Origin: Thalassospira lohafexi
GTDB taxonomy: Bacteria > Pseudomonadota > Alphaproteobacteria > Rhodospirillales > Thalassospiraceae
NCBI RefSeq assembly: GCF_002844275.1
Contig: NZ_NXGX01000003.1
Location: forward strand, 1 to 64,000
Direction: 5' to 3'
Length of the DNA stretch: 64,000 nt
The position numbers and the translations under genes were made by a program. Shown piece by piece: positions 36,050-45,603 of the stretch (within the stretch, counting starts at the first letter, position 1; every line of letters starts with the position of its first letter). The notes below the pieces were generated by a model. It saw nothing but the letters and a program-made list of their open reading frames with translations, ran no database searches and was not told the origin of the DNA.

Positions 36050-36823
36050 TCAAACCCGCCAGCCGGAATGGATTGCAGCAATCCCGCCCGACAAATTGCG
36101 ATATTTCACCCGCTCAAACCCGGCATCACGGATCATCGACGCAAAAGTTTCCTGATCGGGGAATTGGCGAATACTTTCGGCAAGGTACTGATATGCCTCG
36201 CGGTTGCCCGCAATCATCCGACCAATCTCTGGCAGAAGCTTGAACGAGTAGGTATCATAAAGCTTATCAAACCCCGGCACGACAACCTTGGAAAACTCAA
36301 GACACTGAAACTTTCCACCCGGACGCAATACCCGGTAGGCTTCTGAAAGAGCCTCGGTAATGCGGGTCACGTTGCGAATGCCAAAGGCAATTGTATAGGC
36401 ATCAACCGACTGATCGGGGAGCGGCAATTTCTGCGCGTCACCAACGGTCCAGTTGATGTTTTGCAAGATGCCGTGATCCGCCGCACGATCACGCCCGACA
36501 TGCAACATTTCATAGTTGATGTCACAGACCGTAACCGCCCCGCCGCCGTTTTTAAGGAACCGAAACGCGATATCACCCGTCCCACCGGCAACGTCGAGCA
36601 ATTTCATACCCGGACGCGGCTTTAGCTCGTTAATGAATGAATCTTTCCACAAACGGTGAACGCCGCCGCTCATCAGATCGTTCATAAGGTCATATTTGGA
36701 CGCGACAGTGTCGAAAACCTCGCGCACCATGGATGCCTTCTGGTTTTCAGGAACGTCCCGAAAACCAAAGTGGGTTGTGTTTTCGCCGTTTTCGCCCGCG
36801 GCAGGGTCTGTATTCTTGCTCAT
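36050..36823 (-). CDS. ubiE: ubiquinone/menaquinone methyltransferase
   Basis: SAM-dependent C-methyltransferase of coenzyme Q synthesis; 257 residues. Family signatures are [19 protein letters not shown] at the N-terminus, [18 protein letters not shown], the SAM loop [15 protein letters not shown], and the UbiE motif [14 protein letters not shown], then [14 protein letters not shown]. The start is unclear: ATG at 36823 has no ribosome binding site, and one nine codons earlier (36850) has AGGA directly against it. First gene of ubiE-ubiB-GNAT. Confidence 0.95.
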   Translation of the reverse strand: MSKNTDPAAGENGENTTHFGFRDVPENQKASMVREVFDTVASKYDLMNDLMSGGVHRLWKDSFINELKPRPGMKLLDVAGGTGDIAFRFLKNGGGAVTVCDINYEMLHVGRDRAADHGILQNINWTVGDAQKLPLPDQSVDAYTIAFGIRNVTRITEALSEAYRVLRPGGKFQCLEFSKVVVPGFDKLYDTYSFKLLPEIGRMIAGNREAYQYLAESIRQFPDQETFASMIRDAGFERVKYRNLSGGIAAIHSGWRV

Positions 36824-36977
36824 GGGCGGAAAATAGCGCAGCGAAGGCATTCCTGCCAGTGCAAAGCCACGTAAAATTGTAAATATCCTGTTGGACTGCG
36901 GTGCTTTCTGCTAATGGAAAGCATGGGTGCCACGATGCCCCCTTATGATTTGCGTGACGACAAAACAGGATGCCCCA

Positions 36978-37622
36978 ATGAGCTGCATGGTGAAAATCTG
37001 TGGGATCAACAGCGAAGACGCCCTGATTGCGGCCATGAGTGCCGGGGCAGATGCCTTGGGGTATGTCTTTTTCCCACCAAGCCCGCGCCATATATCACTC
37101 AAAGGGGCCACCACCCTGACGAAACAGGTCCCCAACAGCATCCTCAAGGTAGGTCTGTTTGTTGAAGCCGGTGACGAAGCCCTGCAAACCGCAATTGAAG
37201 CCGGCAACCTTGACGTCATTCAACTGCATGGCAAAGAAAGCCCGGAACGCGTGACCGAAGTCAAACAGCGCTTTGGCCTTAAAGTCATGAAAGCAATCTC
37301 GGTCAGCACCGCAGACGACATCGACAAAGCCCAGTCTGACTATGACGGCATTGCTGATTTCCTGTTGTTTGATGCCAAACCACCCAAGGACAGCGTCCTT
37401 CCGGGTGGAAATGCAGTGTCCTTTGACTGGACGTTGTTAACCGGACGCCATTTCAAAAGCGACTGGATGCTGGCCGGTGGCCTTAACCCCGATAATGTTG
37501 CCGAGGCCATCAAAATTTCCGGCGCACCGTGGGCGGATGTTTCATCGGGTGTCGAAAAGATAAAGGGTGTGAAGGATGCGCGTAAGATTGCCGACTTCAT
37601 CCATGCGGCCAAGGGCTACTAA
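36978..37622 (+). CDS. trpF: phosphoribosylanthranilate isomerase
   Basis: Tryptophan pathway enzyme, 214 residues, TIM barrel. It carries VKICGIN at the N-terminus with catalytic Cys, GLFVEAGDE, VIQLHGKE, FLLFDAKPP with catalytic Asp, GGNAVSFDWTLL, and the phosphate loop LAGGLNPDNVAEA then VDVSSGVE-like ADVSSGVEKIKG. The start at MSCMVKICG fits the family; 17 upstream codons in frame are excluded. It is not followed by trpB and trpA as in many alphaproteobacteria; a K+ channel gene comes next, then trpE(G). Confidence 0.95.
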   Translation: MSCMVKICGINSEDALIAAMSAGADALGYVFFPPSPRHISLKGATTLTKQVPNSILKVGLFVEAGDEALQTAIEAGNLDVIQLHGKESPERVTEVKQRFGLKVMKAISVSTADDIDKAQSDYDGIADFLLFDAKPPKDSVLPGGNAVSFDWTLLTGRHFKSDWMLAGGLNPDNVAEAIKISGAPWADVSSGVEKIKGVKDARKIADFIHAAKGY

Positions 37623-37714
37623 CCCCTTGGGGTCTATGCTTAACCTTTTCTGAAACGATTGGCGCGAAGATCACCGGGCACGATCATCAAGAGTTGCCAG
37701 TTGGATACGCGCCG

Positions 37715-38698
37715 ATGAAAAGGACATTCAGATCAAAGGTACAGACATTGCTTCATGGTGTAGACCGGAAGTCGCGTCTATCCTTGATTGTCCATCTGGT
37801 CTTGGCCAGTGCGATCATCATCAACGTTGTGTCGGTGATTTTTGACTCGGTCGACGAGTTTGCTGATCGCTATTTTATCGCGTTTGCCGTCATTGAGGGT
37901 GTCTGCACCCTGATCTTTACCGTCGAATACGCCTTGCGCGTTTGGTCCGCCCCCGACGACCCCCGCTTTTCAGGCGCTTGGGCGCGTTTACGATACATGC
38001 TGACGCCGATGGCGCTGATCGACCTGATTGCCATTCTGCCAATTATCCTGTGGATATTTACATCCATTGATCTGCGCTTCGTCCGTATCGTGCGCTTGTT
38101 ACGGCTGTTGAAATTCACCCGTTATTCCACCGGGCTGGAATTGATGTTGCTGGTATTTCGTCAGCAGGCAGGCATCTTTGGCGCCGCCAGTGCCGCCCTT
38201 GCCTGTATGCTGGTCTTCAGTGCCGGGGCGATTTACATTGCAGAACATCAGGCCCAGCCCGATGCGTTCGGCAACCTGATTGATGCGCTTTACTGGAGCG
38301 TGATTACCCTTGCCACTGTCGGGTATGGCGACGTCGTTCCGATCACGCCGTTTGGTAAATTCCTTGCCAGTATCATTTCGCTGACCGGGATTGGTATTGT
38401 TGCTGTTCCGGCCGGTATATTGGCATCGGCCTTTAACAGTGAACTACGCCGGCGTGAAACCGCATATCGCCATCAGGCAACCCGTCAATTGCTGGGAAAA
38501 CGCCTGACCGACCGTGTGCGCAACAAGCTAAAATCCCATCAAGAAGACCTTGGCATCAGCGATGAGCAGGCCCAATCAATTGTCGAAGACATTCGCGATG
38601 TCCATCGCACCGAAAGCGACGAAATTCTGACCTGTCCACATTGTCATCACCCCCTGCAACTTGAACTAAAAGACGCGGAATCAAACCCTCCAGCGTAA
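37715..38698 (+). CDS. voltage-gated-type potassium channel
   Basis: Six-helix ion channel of 327 residues. S1-S3 are hydrophobic, S4 reads LRFVRIVRLLRLLKFTRYS with regularly spaced Arg, and the pore has the K+ filter TVGYGD preceded by SVITLA. After S6 (IGIVAVPAGILASAF) comes a soluble tail of about 100 residues with a CPHCHHPL knuckle near its end; only one Cys pair is present, so a dimeric metal site is possible. The start is taken at ATG 37715. It lies between trpF and the trp leader, which has its own promoter. Confidence 0.92.
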   Translation: MKRTFRSKVQTLLHGVDRKSRLSLIVHLVLASAIIINVVSVIFDSVDEFADRYFIAFAVIEGVCTLIFTVEYALRVWSAPDDPRFSGAWARLRYMLTPMALIDLIAILPIILWIFTSIDLRFVRIVRLLRLLKFTRYSTGLELMLLVFRQQAGIFGAASAALACMLVFSAGAIYIAEHQAQPDAFGNLIDALYWSVITLATVGYGDVVPITPFGKFLASIISLTGIGIVAVPAGILASAFNSELRRRETAYRHQATRQLLGKRLTDRVRNKLKSHQEDLGISDEQAQSIVEDIRDVHRTESDEILTCPHCHHPLQLELKDAESNPPA

Positions 38699-38703
38699 AA
38701 GTC

Positions 38704-38732
38704 TTGACGCCCGAATTTTTTGCCCCCATGTT
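38704..38732 (+). promoter_or_regulatory. probable trp promoter
   Basis: TTGACG at 38704-38709 and CATGTT at 38727-38732 with 17 bases between form a sigma-70-like promoter. Start of transcription would fall at or within a base or two of the leader-peptide ATG at 38740, implying a leaderless leader peptide, as described for rhizobial trpL. Confidence 0.6.
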
Positions 38733-38739
38733 TTGGGTC

Positions 38740-38799
38740 ATGAAAACACACGGCATGAACCCGATCCTTATTGCAAATCGTTGGTGGTGGCTCGCATAA
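38740..38799 (+). CDS. trpL: trp operon leader peptide
   Basis: A 19-codon frame (MKTHGMNPILIANRWWWLA) with three consecutive Trp codons near its end, directly upstream of an attenuator and trpE(G). Ribosome stalling at the Trp codons when charged tRNA-Trp is low should favour the antiterminator, formed by 38803-38809 pairing with 38833-38839. There is no ribosome binding site before the ATG, which fits translation from a leaderless transcript; a second Met at codon 6 is a less likely start. Confidence 0.88.
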   Translation: MKTHGMNPILIANRWWWLA

Positions 38800-38833
38800 G
38801 CGGGTGGCCAAAAAACATGCCCTAAAACAATCG

Positions 38834-38866
38834 GCCGCCTCATTCTTGCAGGCGGCTTTGTGTTTT
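38834..38866 (+). terminator. trp attenuator terminator
   Basis: A 7-base GC stem (gccgcct 38834-38840 with aggcggc 38850-38856) and a T-rich tail form the terminator of the attenuator. Its left arm is also able to pair with 38803-38809 as the antiterminator, so the two structures are mutually exclusive. Confidence 0.85.
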
Positions 38867-38934
38867 CAGACTTCTTTTCTTTTTCTGATGATCACGATCC
38901 TCCTGCGGCGAAGGCCAACACAGGAGTAAACAAC

Positions 38935-41187
38935 GTGACCACCCCGATCTCGGACATAGAAAACAGCAGCGAATACCGATATACCACCGATGGTGGCATC
39001 TCTGTCATTCGTCGGATGACCACCATTACCTATGAAAACGCCACCGAAGGCCTGATTGACGCGCTGGATCAGACCAAAGGTGTTTTGCTGTCTTCAAGTT
39101 ATGAGTTCCCAGGGCGCTATTCACGTTGGGACATGGGGTTCGATGCACCACCGCTTGAAATCACCGGGCGCGAACGTGGCTTTGCCATTCGGGCCCTCAA
39201 TGATCGTGGCCGGGTTCTCCTTGATATCATTTCCAACACCTTGGGCGATCACCCGCACATTGAGGGTGTGACCGACGGTGACGACGGGCTTTATGGCTAC
39301 GTCAAAACTCCGGCATCCTGGTTCCCCGAAGAACAGCGCAGCCAGCAACCAAGCCTGTTTTCCGTGGTGCGTGCGCTGCGTGATCTGTTTGCGCATAAGG
39401 GGGATGAGCGCCTTGGCCTATACGGCGCATTTGGCTATGACATCGCGCTTCATTTCGAACAGATCAACCTTACGCAGGATCGCCCCGCCGATCACAAAGA
39501 CATCCATCTGTTCCTGCCAGACCGCCTGATTACGGTCGACCATGCATCGCGTGTGGCCACCAAAATCGAATATGAATTCATCACCCCGGATGGTCACAGC
39601 ACCGTCGGACTGGAACGTGTTTCACAGTCCCACCCGCCGTCACGCGGCAATAATGCCGTTGTTGAAAACGACATGAAACCCGGCGAATACGCCACCATTG
39701 TCGATGAAACGAAACCACGCTTTGCCCGAGGTGAGTTATTTGAAGTCGTCCCGAGCCGCGTTTTCAGAACTCCTTGTGCCACCGCACCATCTGAAATCTT
39801 CCGCCGTCTGAAACGCCGTAATCCCGCCCCGTACGGGTTTTTGATCAATCTGGGCGACGGCGAACATCTGATTGGTGCGTCGCCGGAAATGTATGTCCGG
39901 GTCAATGGTCAACGCATTGAAACCTGTCCAATATCAGGCACGATTGCGCGCGGTCGTGATGCGATTGAGGATGCCGAAAACATCCGTACGCTGCTCAACT
40001 CGACCAAGGATGAGTCGGAACTCACCATGTGCACTGATGTTGACCGCAATGATAAGGCTCGTGTCAGCAAACCGGGTAGCATCCGCATTCTTGGTCGGCG
40101 TCAGATCGAAATGTATTCGCGCCTGATCCACACGGTTGATCATGTCGAAGGCCGTCTGCGCGACGGGTTTGATGCACTTGATGCGTTTCTGACCCATTGC
40201 TGGGCGGTAACTGTGACCGGGGCACCCAAACGTGCCGCCATGAAACATATCGAGGCGGTCGAGCGCAGTTCACGTGCTTGGTACGGCGGGGCGATTGGTG
40301 CGGTTCTGTGCAATGGCGACCTTAATACCGGGCTTACATTACGTACTGTACGCCTTAAACAAGGTGTCGCCGAAGTCCGCGCAGGCGCGACATTACTCTA
40401 TGACAGCGTGTCCGAAGCCGAAGAAGACGAAACCGTGCTCAAGGCATCAGCAATGATTGATGCCGTCACCCGTGACGCCAAAGATGATATCGCCATTGAT
40501 CCGGCGGTATCGGGTATTGGCAAACGTGTGCTTCTGATTGATCACGAAGACAGCTTTGTCCAAAACCTTGCAAGCTATATCCGCGCCACCGGGGCAGAGA
40601 CGTTGACCCTGCGCCCCGGCTTCCCGGACGAGGCATTTGATGATTTCAAACCTGATCTGGTGTTCCTGTCGCCCGGTCCGGGCCGCCCCGATGACTATCA
40701 TCTGCGCGACAGCATTGAACGCGCCTTGGCCGCAGGTCTTCCGGTCTTTGGCGTTTGTCTTGGTCTGCAGGGGATTGTTGAATTTTTCGGCGGATCATTG
40801 GGTCAACTTGTCACACCGATGCATGGCAAACCGTCAAAGGTGAAACTCGATACAACCGATCCGCTGTTTGAAGGATTACCAGATGACATCGTGGTCGGGC
40901 GGTATCACTCGCTCTTTGCCAATGCAGATGAACTGCCCGACGATCTTCGGGTAACCGCCCAAAGTGACGATGGCGTCATCATGGGGGTGCGCCATAAAGT
41001 CCTGCCAATCAGTGCGGTGCAATTTCATCCCGAAAGCCTGCTGACCCTGCAGGGTGATGTCGGGATGCGCATGATTGCCAACCTTCTGCGCAATCCGCAG
41101 GGCCATTTGCCCGATGAGGATGACGAGAATATTGACGAAACCGACGATCACAGCACACCCAAAACATCAGAGGTAAAGGCCGCCTAA
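38935..41187 (+). CDS. trpE(G): fused anthranilate synthase TrpE(G)
   Basis: Single 750-residue chain that combines the chorismate-binding component I and the glutamine amidotransferase component II. Component I has ETCPISGTIARGRD, TGAPKRAAMKHIE and GAIGAVLCNGDLN; the LLSSS-type feedback site lies near residue 48. A linker near residues 525-540 leads to the amidotransferase with LSPGPGRPDDY, nucleophile Cys in FGVCLGLQGI, and the HPES motif. Start is GTG at 38935 with AGGAG eight bases upstream; an upstream frame is excluded because it overlaps the attenuator. Fused trpE(G) is typical of alphaproteobacteria such as rhizobia and Azospirillum. Confidence 0.96.
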   Translation: MTTPISDIENSSEYRYTTDGGISVIRRMTTITYENATEGLIDALDQTKGVLLSSSYEFPGRYSRWDMGFDAPPLEITGRERGFAIRALNDRGRVLLDIISNTLGDHPHIEGVTDGDDGLYGYVKTPASWFPEEQRSQQPSLFSVVRALRDLFAHKGDERLGLYGAFGYDIALHFEQINLTQDRPADHKDIHLFLPDRLITVDHASRVATKIEYEFITPDGHSTVGLERVSQSHPPSRGNNAVVENDMKPGEYATIVDETKPRFARGELFEVVPSRVFRTPCATAPSEIFRRLKRRNPAPYGFLINLGDGEHLIGASPEMYVRVNGQRIETCPISGTIARGRDAIEDAENIRTLLNSTKDESELTMCTDVDRNDKARVSKPGSIRILGRRQIEMYSRLIHTVDHVEGRLRDGFDALDAFLTHCWAVTVTGAPKRAAMKHIEAVERSSRAWYGGAIGAVLCNGDLNTGLTLRTVRLKQGVAEVRAGATLLYDSVSEAEEDETVLKASAMIDAVTRDAKDDIAIDPAVSGIGKRVLLIDHEDSFVQNLASYIRATGAETLTLRPGFPDEAFDDFKPDLVFLSPGPGRPDDYHLRDSIERALAAGLPVFGVCLGLQGIVEFFGGSLGQLVTPMHGKPSKVKLDTTDPLFEGLPDDIVVGRYHSLFANADELPDDLRVTAQSDDGVIMGVRHKVLPISAVQFHPESLLTLQGDVGMRMIANLLRNPQGHLPDEDDENIDETDDHSTPKTSEVKAA

Positions 41188-41277
41188 CAGACAAAATGCA
41201 TCAACACCCACGCACCTGACCTGTGCGGCGTCAAAGCCCCCCTGCTAAATGACGCATCAAACCACAGGTCAGATACA

Positions 41278-41316
41278 GCAACGGCCGTGCCCCTCCCTCA
41301 CGGCCGTTGCTTTTTT
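41278..41316 (+). terminator. terminator after trpE(G)
   Basis: A 12-base inverted repeat (41278-41289 with 41299-41310) followed by six T residues. It lies 90 bases downstream of trpE(G) and converges with the RNA methyltransferase gene. Confidence 0.93.
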
Positions 41317-41337
41317 GTCAAAACCGAAATGCGCGGT

Positions 41338-41958
41338 TTATACGTCGTCTTCGTCGTCAAGTTCCCCATCGATCACACTGTAATCGGGCGGTGGGGCCTT
41401 GCGGAATTGTTCAGGATCGCCTTTGCGTTTTTCGCGCGTGCGCGAAATCCAGCCACCATATTGACCTTCGGGCTTGGGTTCAGTCGGCGCACCGGCACGC
41501 ACCGGTCGTGGGGCAAAACGGCCAAGGCTGATCAAACGGTCATACATCACGATATTGGCGGCAATCGCGACATTCACACAAAAGCTCATCGGGATTTTGA
41601 TGATGAAATCACATTTGTCCTGCATACCCTGCGACAAATTGCCGCGTTCCGGACCCAGGATATAGGCCGCCTGCGATGGATGCTTGAAACTGGGTAACTC
41701 AATCGCATCAGGGGTCAGTTCGATCCCGACCATCCGGCATCCGGTCGGCAGGAAGAAATTATCGTGATTGGGGAAATGATAATATGGCATCTGTTCGCCG
41801 GACTTCGACGTATCGGTGATGTTTGAACGTTCCTTGCGAAAGTCCGCATCCACCGTAAAGGCAAAGCTCGCACCAAATGCGTGGGCGGAACGAAACAGGG
41901 TACCCACATTCAAAGGCTTGCTTGCCCCTTCAATTCCAATCCCGAAATAGCCGCGCAT
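41338..41958 (-). CDS. TrmH/SpoU-family RNA methyltransferase
   Basis: SAM-dependent ribose methyltransferase of 206 residues with the trefoil-knot SPOUT fold. Motif 1 is NVGTLFRSAHAFGA with the catalytic Asn/Arg region, motif 2 is YILGPERGNLSQGM, and motif 3 is IPMSFCVNVAIAANIVMYD. A charged C-terminal tail of about 45 residues follows. The ATG at 41958 has GGAGGA seven bases before it; an upstream frame is rejected. The RNA target (tRNA or rRNA) cannot be told. Confidence 0.9.
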   Translation of the reverse strand: MRGYFGIGIEGASKPLNVGTLFRSAHAFGASFAFTVDADFRKERSNITDTSKSGEQMPYYHFPNHDNFFLPTGCRMVGIELTPDAIELPSFKHPSQAAYILGPERGNLSQGMQDKCDFIIKIPMSFCVNVAIAANIVMYDRLISLGRFAPRPVRAGAPTEPKPEGQYGGWISRTREKRKGDPEQFRKAPPPDYSVIDGELDDEDDV

Positions 41959-42209
41959 ATCTTCCTCCGTGCCGCACGCTGGTCCCGTGCGATAACAACT
42001 CCGATAAAAACAATGGAACGGGCTATACCCCCATGGGCAAAATAAGGCAAGCAACCCGCCCGAAACGACAATCTGTCAGGTCGTCATACCCAAAGGTTTC
42101 TGGAACATGTCCTCCGCCCAGCCGTTTTAGTTTGTAGAAGGTGAAAACACCAAAGGCACTTGAAGGCCTTAAACACTGGCAAACTCACGAACAACGCAGG
42201 AGATACCAA

Positions 42210-42407
42210 ATGAATTGGGATCAAATCGCCGGACGCTGGAAACAAGTCAAAGGCAACGTCAAAAGCGAATGGGGCCGCCTAACCGACGACGATGTTGACC
42301 AAGTCGATGGTCAGCAGGACAAATTGATCGGCCGTGTTCAGGAAAGATACGGCGTTGAACGCGAAGAAGCAGAACGCCAAGTCAGCAACTGGTTCTCGCG
42401 TCTGTGA
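42210..42407 (+). CDS. CsbD family stress protein
   Basis: Small hydrophilic protein of 65 residues of the CsbD/YjbJ family: MNWDQIAGRWKQVKGNVKSE start and the repeated DxxxGRxQxRYG element seen as LIGRVQERYGVEREEAE. In other bacteria such proteins rise under general stress and have no known biochemical function. Start is the ATG preceded by AGGAG about eight bases upstream; 23 codons in frame before it are excluded. It has its own terminator. Confidence 0.9.
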   Translation: MNWDQIAGRWKQVKGNVKSEWGRLTDDDVDQVDGQQDKLIGRVQERYGVEREEAERQVSNWFSRL

Positions 42408-42441
42408 TATCTGTCCTGACAGAAACCCCACCCGACCAAAA

Positions 42442-42492
42442 CGCCCCCATTGATCGCTTCATGCTTGATCGATGGGGGCGAAGCTGTTTTTT
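42442..42492 (+). terminator. terminator after CsbD gene
   Basis: The arms 42442-42455 and 42467-42480 form a long stem (GC core cgcccccat/atgggggcg), followed by a T-rich stretch ending near 42492. Confidence 0.85.
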
Positions 42493-42535
42493 ATTGCCGG
42501 TCCGTTAAGTCTCGACCGCAGCAATCAGGAAATCC

Positions 42536-42754
42536 ATGCCCGTTAAATCTCCCTGCACCGGAGTCTGTGTGCTTGATGCCAAAACCGGTTATTGTGCCGG
42601 CTGTTTCCGTACGGGCGAAGAAATCGGATCGTGGATGGGATTAAGTGATGGCGGTAAAAAACGTATCATTTCCCAAATCACAAAACGACGAACCAACAGC
42701 AACCCCGCCAGCGCAAAAAGCACTTCCAACACCCCAGAAACGGCCCAATACTAA
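42536..42754 (+). CDS. DUF1289 domain protein
   Basis: 72-residue protein with the DUF1289 (Fe-S or zinc) signature: SPCTGVCVLDAKTGYCAGCFRT, four Cys at the usual spacing, then EEIGSWMGL. Role unknown; a small metal-binding protein is likely. A Ser/Thr/Asn-rich tail of about 25 residues follows the conserved part. It is followed after about 80 bases by a HugZ-like gene on the same strand. Confidence 0.9.
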   Translation: MPVKSPCTGVCVLDAKTGYCAGCFRTGEEIGSWMGLSDGGKKRIISQITKRRTNSNPASAKSTSNTPETAQY

Positions 42755-42831
42755 AGAATACCCTTCGGGTTGCTTGATACCCTAGCTGGACGTGGTCGCA
42801 CGGGATATTCTATCTTTGCTCAAGGATTCAG

Positions 42832-43608
42832 ATGATGGCAGATGATGGGACCAAACAAATCGCGTCGGCATCTGATCTGCGCCGAATATGCCGATATTCC
42901 CGCTCGGCTGTCCTTGCCACCAGCGCTGTTGGGCATAAGCAAGTAGATGATGCCTGGCCAGTGGCATCCATGGTGGTGCCAGCAATTGATATTGATGGCA
43001 CCCCGATCCTGTTGATTTCCGACCTTGCCGATCACACCCGTCACTTAAAGTCCGATAACAGGCTGTCATTGTTTTTCACGGGTTCTCGCGCCACCGATGA
43101 CCGTTCAATCGCGATTGAAACCGATAATCCCCGCCTGACCCTGTTTGGCCGCGCCGTAGCAGACCGGGCGAAACAAACACGTGCACGCTACCTGCTTGCC
43201 AACCCGGACGCGGCGCAATACGCCGATTTTGGTGATTTTGGATTTTATCGGATCACGGTTGAAGCAGCCTATTGGGTGGGTGGCTTTGGTAAACAGCGTC
43301 GATTGTCTGGTGCGCAATTCATCATTGGTGACTGCCCTGCACTCGTGACCGGTCATGACGGTATTGTCGACCATATGAATGCAGACCACCTCGATGCCCT
43401 TGCCGATATTGTCGGTCATTACACCGACCACCCAAAAGATCTGGGCTGGAAGATGGTTGCAATTGACTGCGATGGCATGGATTTGGCAACCGAACACCCC
43501 GAGTCTCCTAATATCAGAATCGAGTTCCCCAACACCATCCACACCCCCGGTGACGCGCGCGAGATTTTGGTCGAAATGTGCAAGAAATCGCGCGACTTCA
43601 AGGCATGA
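42832..43608 (+). CDS. PNPOx-like / HugZ-type heme utilisation family protein
   Basis: 258-residue protein. Residues 10-165 form a split-barrel flavin-binding-like domain (SRSAVLATSAVGHKQVDDAW, then LISDLADHTRHLKSDNRLSL), and residues 175-255 a DUF2470 domain with DHMNADHLDALADI, the arrangement of HugZ-type heme-degrading or storage proteins. In HugZ a C-terminal His is a haem ligand; the candidates here are HMNADH. No haem uptake genes are adjacent. AAGGA six to ten bases before the ATG supports the start. Confidence 0.85.
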   Translation: MMADDGTKQIASASDLRRICRYSRSAVLATSAVGHKQVDDAWPVASMVVPAIDIDGTPILLISDLADHTRHLKSDNRLSLFFTGSRATDDRSIAIETDNPRLTLFGRAVADRAKQTRARYLLANPDAAQYADFGDFGFYRITVEAAYWVGGFGKQRRLSGAQFIIGDCPALVTGHDGIVDHMNADHLDALADIVGHYTDHPKDLGWKMVAIDCDGMDLATEHPESPNIRIEFPNTIHTPGDAREILVEMCKKSRDFKA

Positions 43609-43817
43609 TTTGGTTTGTGAAGATTTAATTATCAGGTCTGAACAAAGAATTTTCATAAACGCAAAAACACCTACGTTTTCCTTGGTATTGGGCAAAAGGA
43701 CCGGTTGCTTTTAAGACACCTTTGTAACAATATGTCTCGATGCAAAGAGTTACCCACAATTCTTTGTGTAGAATTGAAATTTAACCCCCAAATTCAATTT
43801 CCCACCAGGAGAGATTC

Positions 43818-45443
43818 GTGCTGCAATCAGGACCCGTTGTCAGCCGCGTAGGCCTTGAAACCCATGGCCTCAAGAACCTTGGCGCCGTTCACTGGAACCT
43901 CGACGCTGCCGGCCTTTACGAACACGCGATCCGTCGCAACGAAGGCAAAATCGCCAAGGGTGGCGCGTTTGTCGCACTTACTGGCGAACATACCGGCCGT
44001 TCCCCACTGGACCGCTTTGTCGTCGAAGAAGACAGCACCAAGGCCGACATTGATTGGGGCGATGTCAATCGCCCGGTCAGCCCGGAAGTATTCGAGCGCC
44101 TCTATCAGAAAGTGCGCGCTTATTTTCAGGGCACCGAACTTTTCGTACAGGATTGCTTTGCCGGTTCCGATCCGCGCTTCCGCCTGCCGGTGCGCGTAAT
44201 CAACGAAAACGCATGGCACAATCTTTTTGCGCGCAACATGTTTATCCAGCCGCAAAAAGAAGAGCTGCGTGACTTCGCACCGGAATTCACCATCCTGCAT
44301 GCGCCGGGCCTTCAGGCAGACCCGGAAGTTGACGGCACCCGTTCCGACGTCTTCGTCATGGTCAGCTTTGAACGTAAAATGGTGATCATCGGCGGCACTT
44401 GGTATGCTGGCGAAATGAAGAAATCGATCTTCTCGGTTCTCAATCATATCCTTCCGGCCAAAGGCGTCTTGCCGATGCATTGTTCGGCCAACATGGGCAA
44501 AGACGGCGATACCGCCATCTTCTTTGGCCTGTCGGGCACGGGTAAAACCACCCTGTCAGCCGACGCATCGCGTACTCTGATCGGGGATGACGAACATGGC
44601 TGGGGCGAAGACGGCGTCTTTAACTTTGAAGGCGGCTGCTATGCCAAGGTGATCAAGCTTTCCAAAGAAGCTGAACCGGAAATCCATGCCACCACCGAGC
44701 GTTTCGGGACGGTTCTTGAAAACGTTGTGATGAACAAGCAATCGCGCGAGCTTGATCTCGACGATGCACGTCACACCGAAAACACCCGATCATCCTATCC
44801 GATCAACTTCATTCCGAACGCTTCGGAAAACGGTCGCGGGGAACACCCGAAAAACATCATCATGCTAACCTGTGATGCATTTGGTGTTCTGCCCCCAATT
44901 GCAAAACTGTCCTCCGCACAGGCGATGTATCACTTCCTGTCCGGCTACACCGCAAAGGTTGCTGGCACTGAAAAAGGTGTCAAGGAACCGACTGCTGCAT
45001 TCTCTGCCTGCTTTGGTGCGCCGTTCATGCCACGTCATCCGTCGGTCTATGCCAAATTGCTTGGCGAACTGATGGAAAAACATGGTGCAAACTGCTGGCT
45101 GGTTAATACCGGCTGGTCGGGTGGTGCCTATGGCGTTGGTTCACGCATGAAGATCGGCTATACCCGCGGCCTTTTGAATGCGGCGCTCAACGGTGATCTG
45201 GAAAATGCCGAGTTTGCAACCGATCCCTATTTCGGTCTGGCATATCCGACCACCTGTGGCGATATCCCGGCAGAAGTCCTTAACCCGCGTGACAGCTGGA
45301 AAGACAAGGCGGCCTATGACAAGGCCGCTGCGAACCTGACTGGCCTGTTTGAAAAGAACTTCACCAAGTTCGAAGAACATGTCACCAACGATGTCCGCGA
45401 AGCTTCGATCCGCAACAGCGCAGAAGTCAAAGCCGCTGAATAA
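43818..45443 (+). CDS. pckA: phosphoenolpyruvate carboxykinase (ATP)
   Basis: Gluconeogenic enzyme that turns oxaloacetate and ATP into PEP, ADP and CO2. 541 residues. It has the kinase-1a P-loop [13 protein letters not shown], the Ca/Mn site [13 protein letters not shown], and [13 protein letters not shown]. The start is GTG with AGGAGAG upstream. Two small inverted repeats lie before it (attct/agaat at 43759-43774, and aattgaa/ttcaatt at 43772-43799), perhaps control sites. In many alphaproteobacteria pckA lies beside chvG/chvI; that pair is not adjacent here. It ends in a strong terminator. Confidence 0.97.
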   Translation: MLQSGPVVSRVGLETHGLKNLGAVHWNLDAAGLYEHAIRRNEGKIAKGGAFVALTGEHTGRSPLDRFVVEEDSTKADIDWGDVNRPVSPEVFERLYQKVRAYFQGTELFVQDCFAGSDPRFRLPVRVINENAWHNLFARNMFIQPQKEELRDFAPEFTILHAPGLQADPEVDGTRSDVFVMVSFERKMVIIGGTWYAGEMKKSIFSVLNHILPAKGVLPMHCSANMGKDGDTAIFFGLSGTGKTTLSADASRTLIGDDEHGWGEDGVFNFEGGCYAKVIKLSKEAEPEIHATTERFGTVLENVVMNKQSRELDLDDARHTENTRSSYPINFIPNASENGRGEHPKNIIMLTCDAFGVLPPIAKLSSAQAMYHFLSGYTAKVAGTEKGVKEPTAAFSACFGAPFMPRHPSVYAKLLGELMEKHGANCWLVNTGWSGGAYGVGSRMKIGYTRGLLNAALNGDLENAEFATDPYFGLAYPTTCGDIPAEVLNPRDSWKDKAAYDKAAANLTGLFEKNFTKFEEHVTNDVREASIRNSAEVKAAE

Positions 45444-45463
45444 GACGATTTGAACCAACACAG

Positions 45464-45496
45464 AAAAACCGGCACATTTTGTGCCGGTTTTTTTTT
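45464..45496 (+). terminator. terminator after pckA
   Basis: A perfect 12-base inverted repeat (45464-45475 with 45481-45492) with a 5-base loop and nine T residues, 20 bases after pckA. Confidence 0.95.
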
Positions 45497-45603
45497 GCTC
45501 TGCCCGCGCTAACAATCAAGCTGGGCTATTGATTGTCATCTAAGCGAACCTGATATGTAATGGTCATCTGCTTGTACCAATCAATTTCTGGAATGAGCTT
45601 GCC

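Noticed and set aside
36927..36977. Extended trpF start
   Set aside because: The extra 17 codons are not part of the family and lack a ribosome binding site.
37621..37645. accccttggggt palindrome after trpF as a terminator (T7-like)
   Set aside because: Only a loopless palindrome with a weak T stretch; it cannot form a proper hairpin with T tail.
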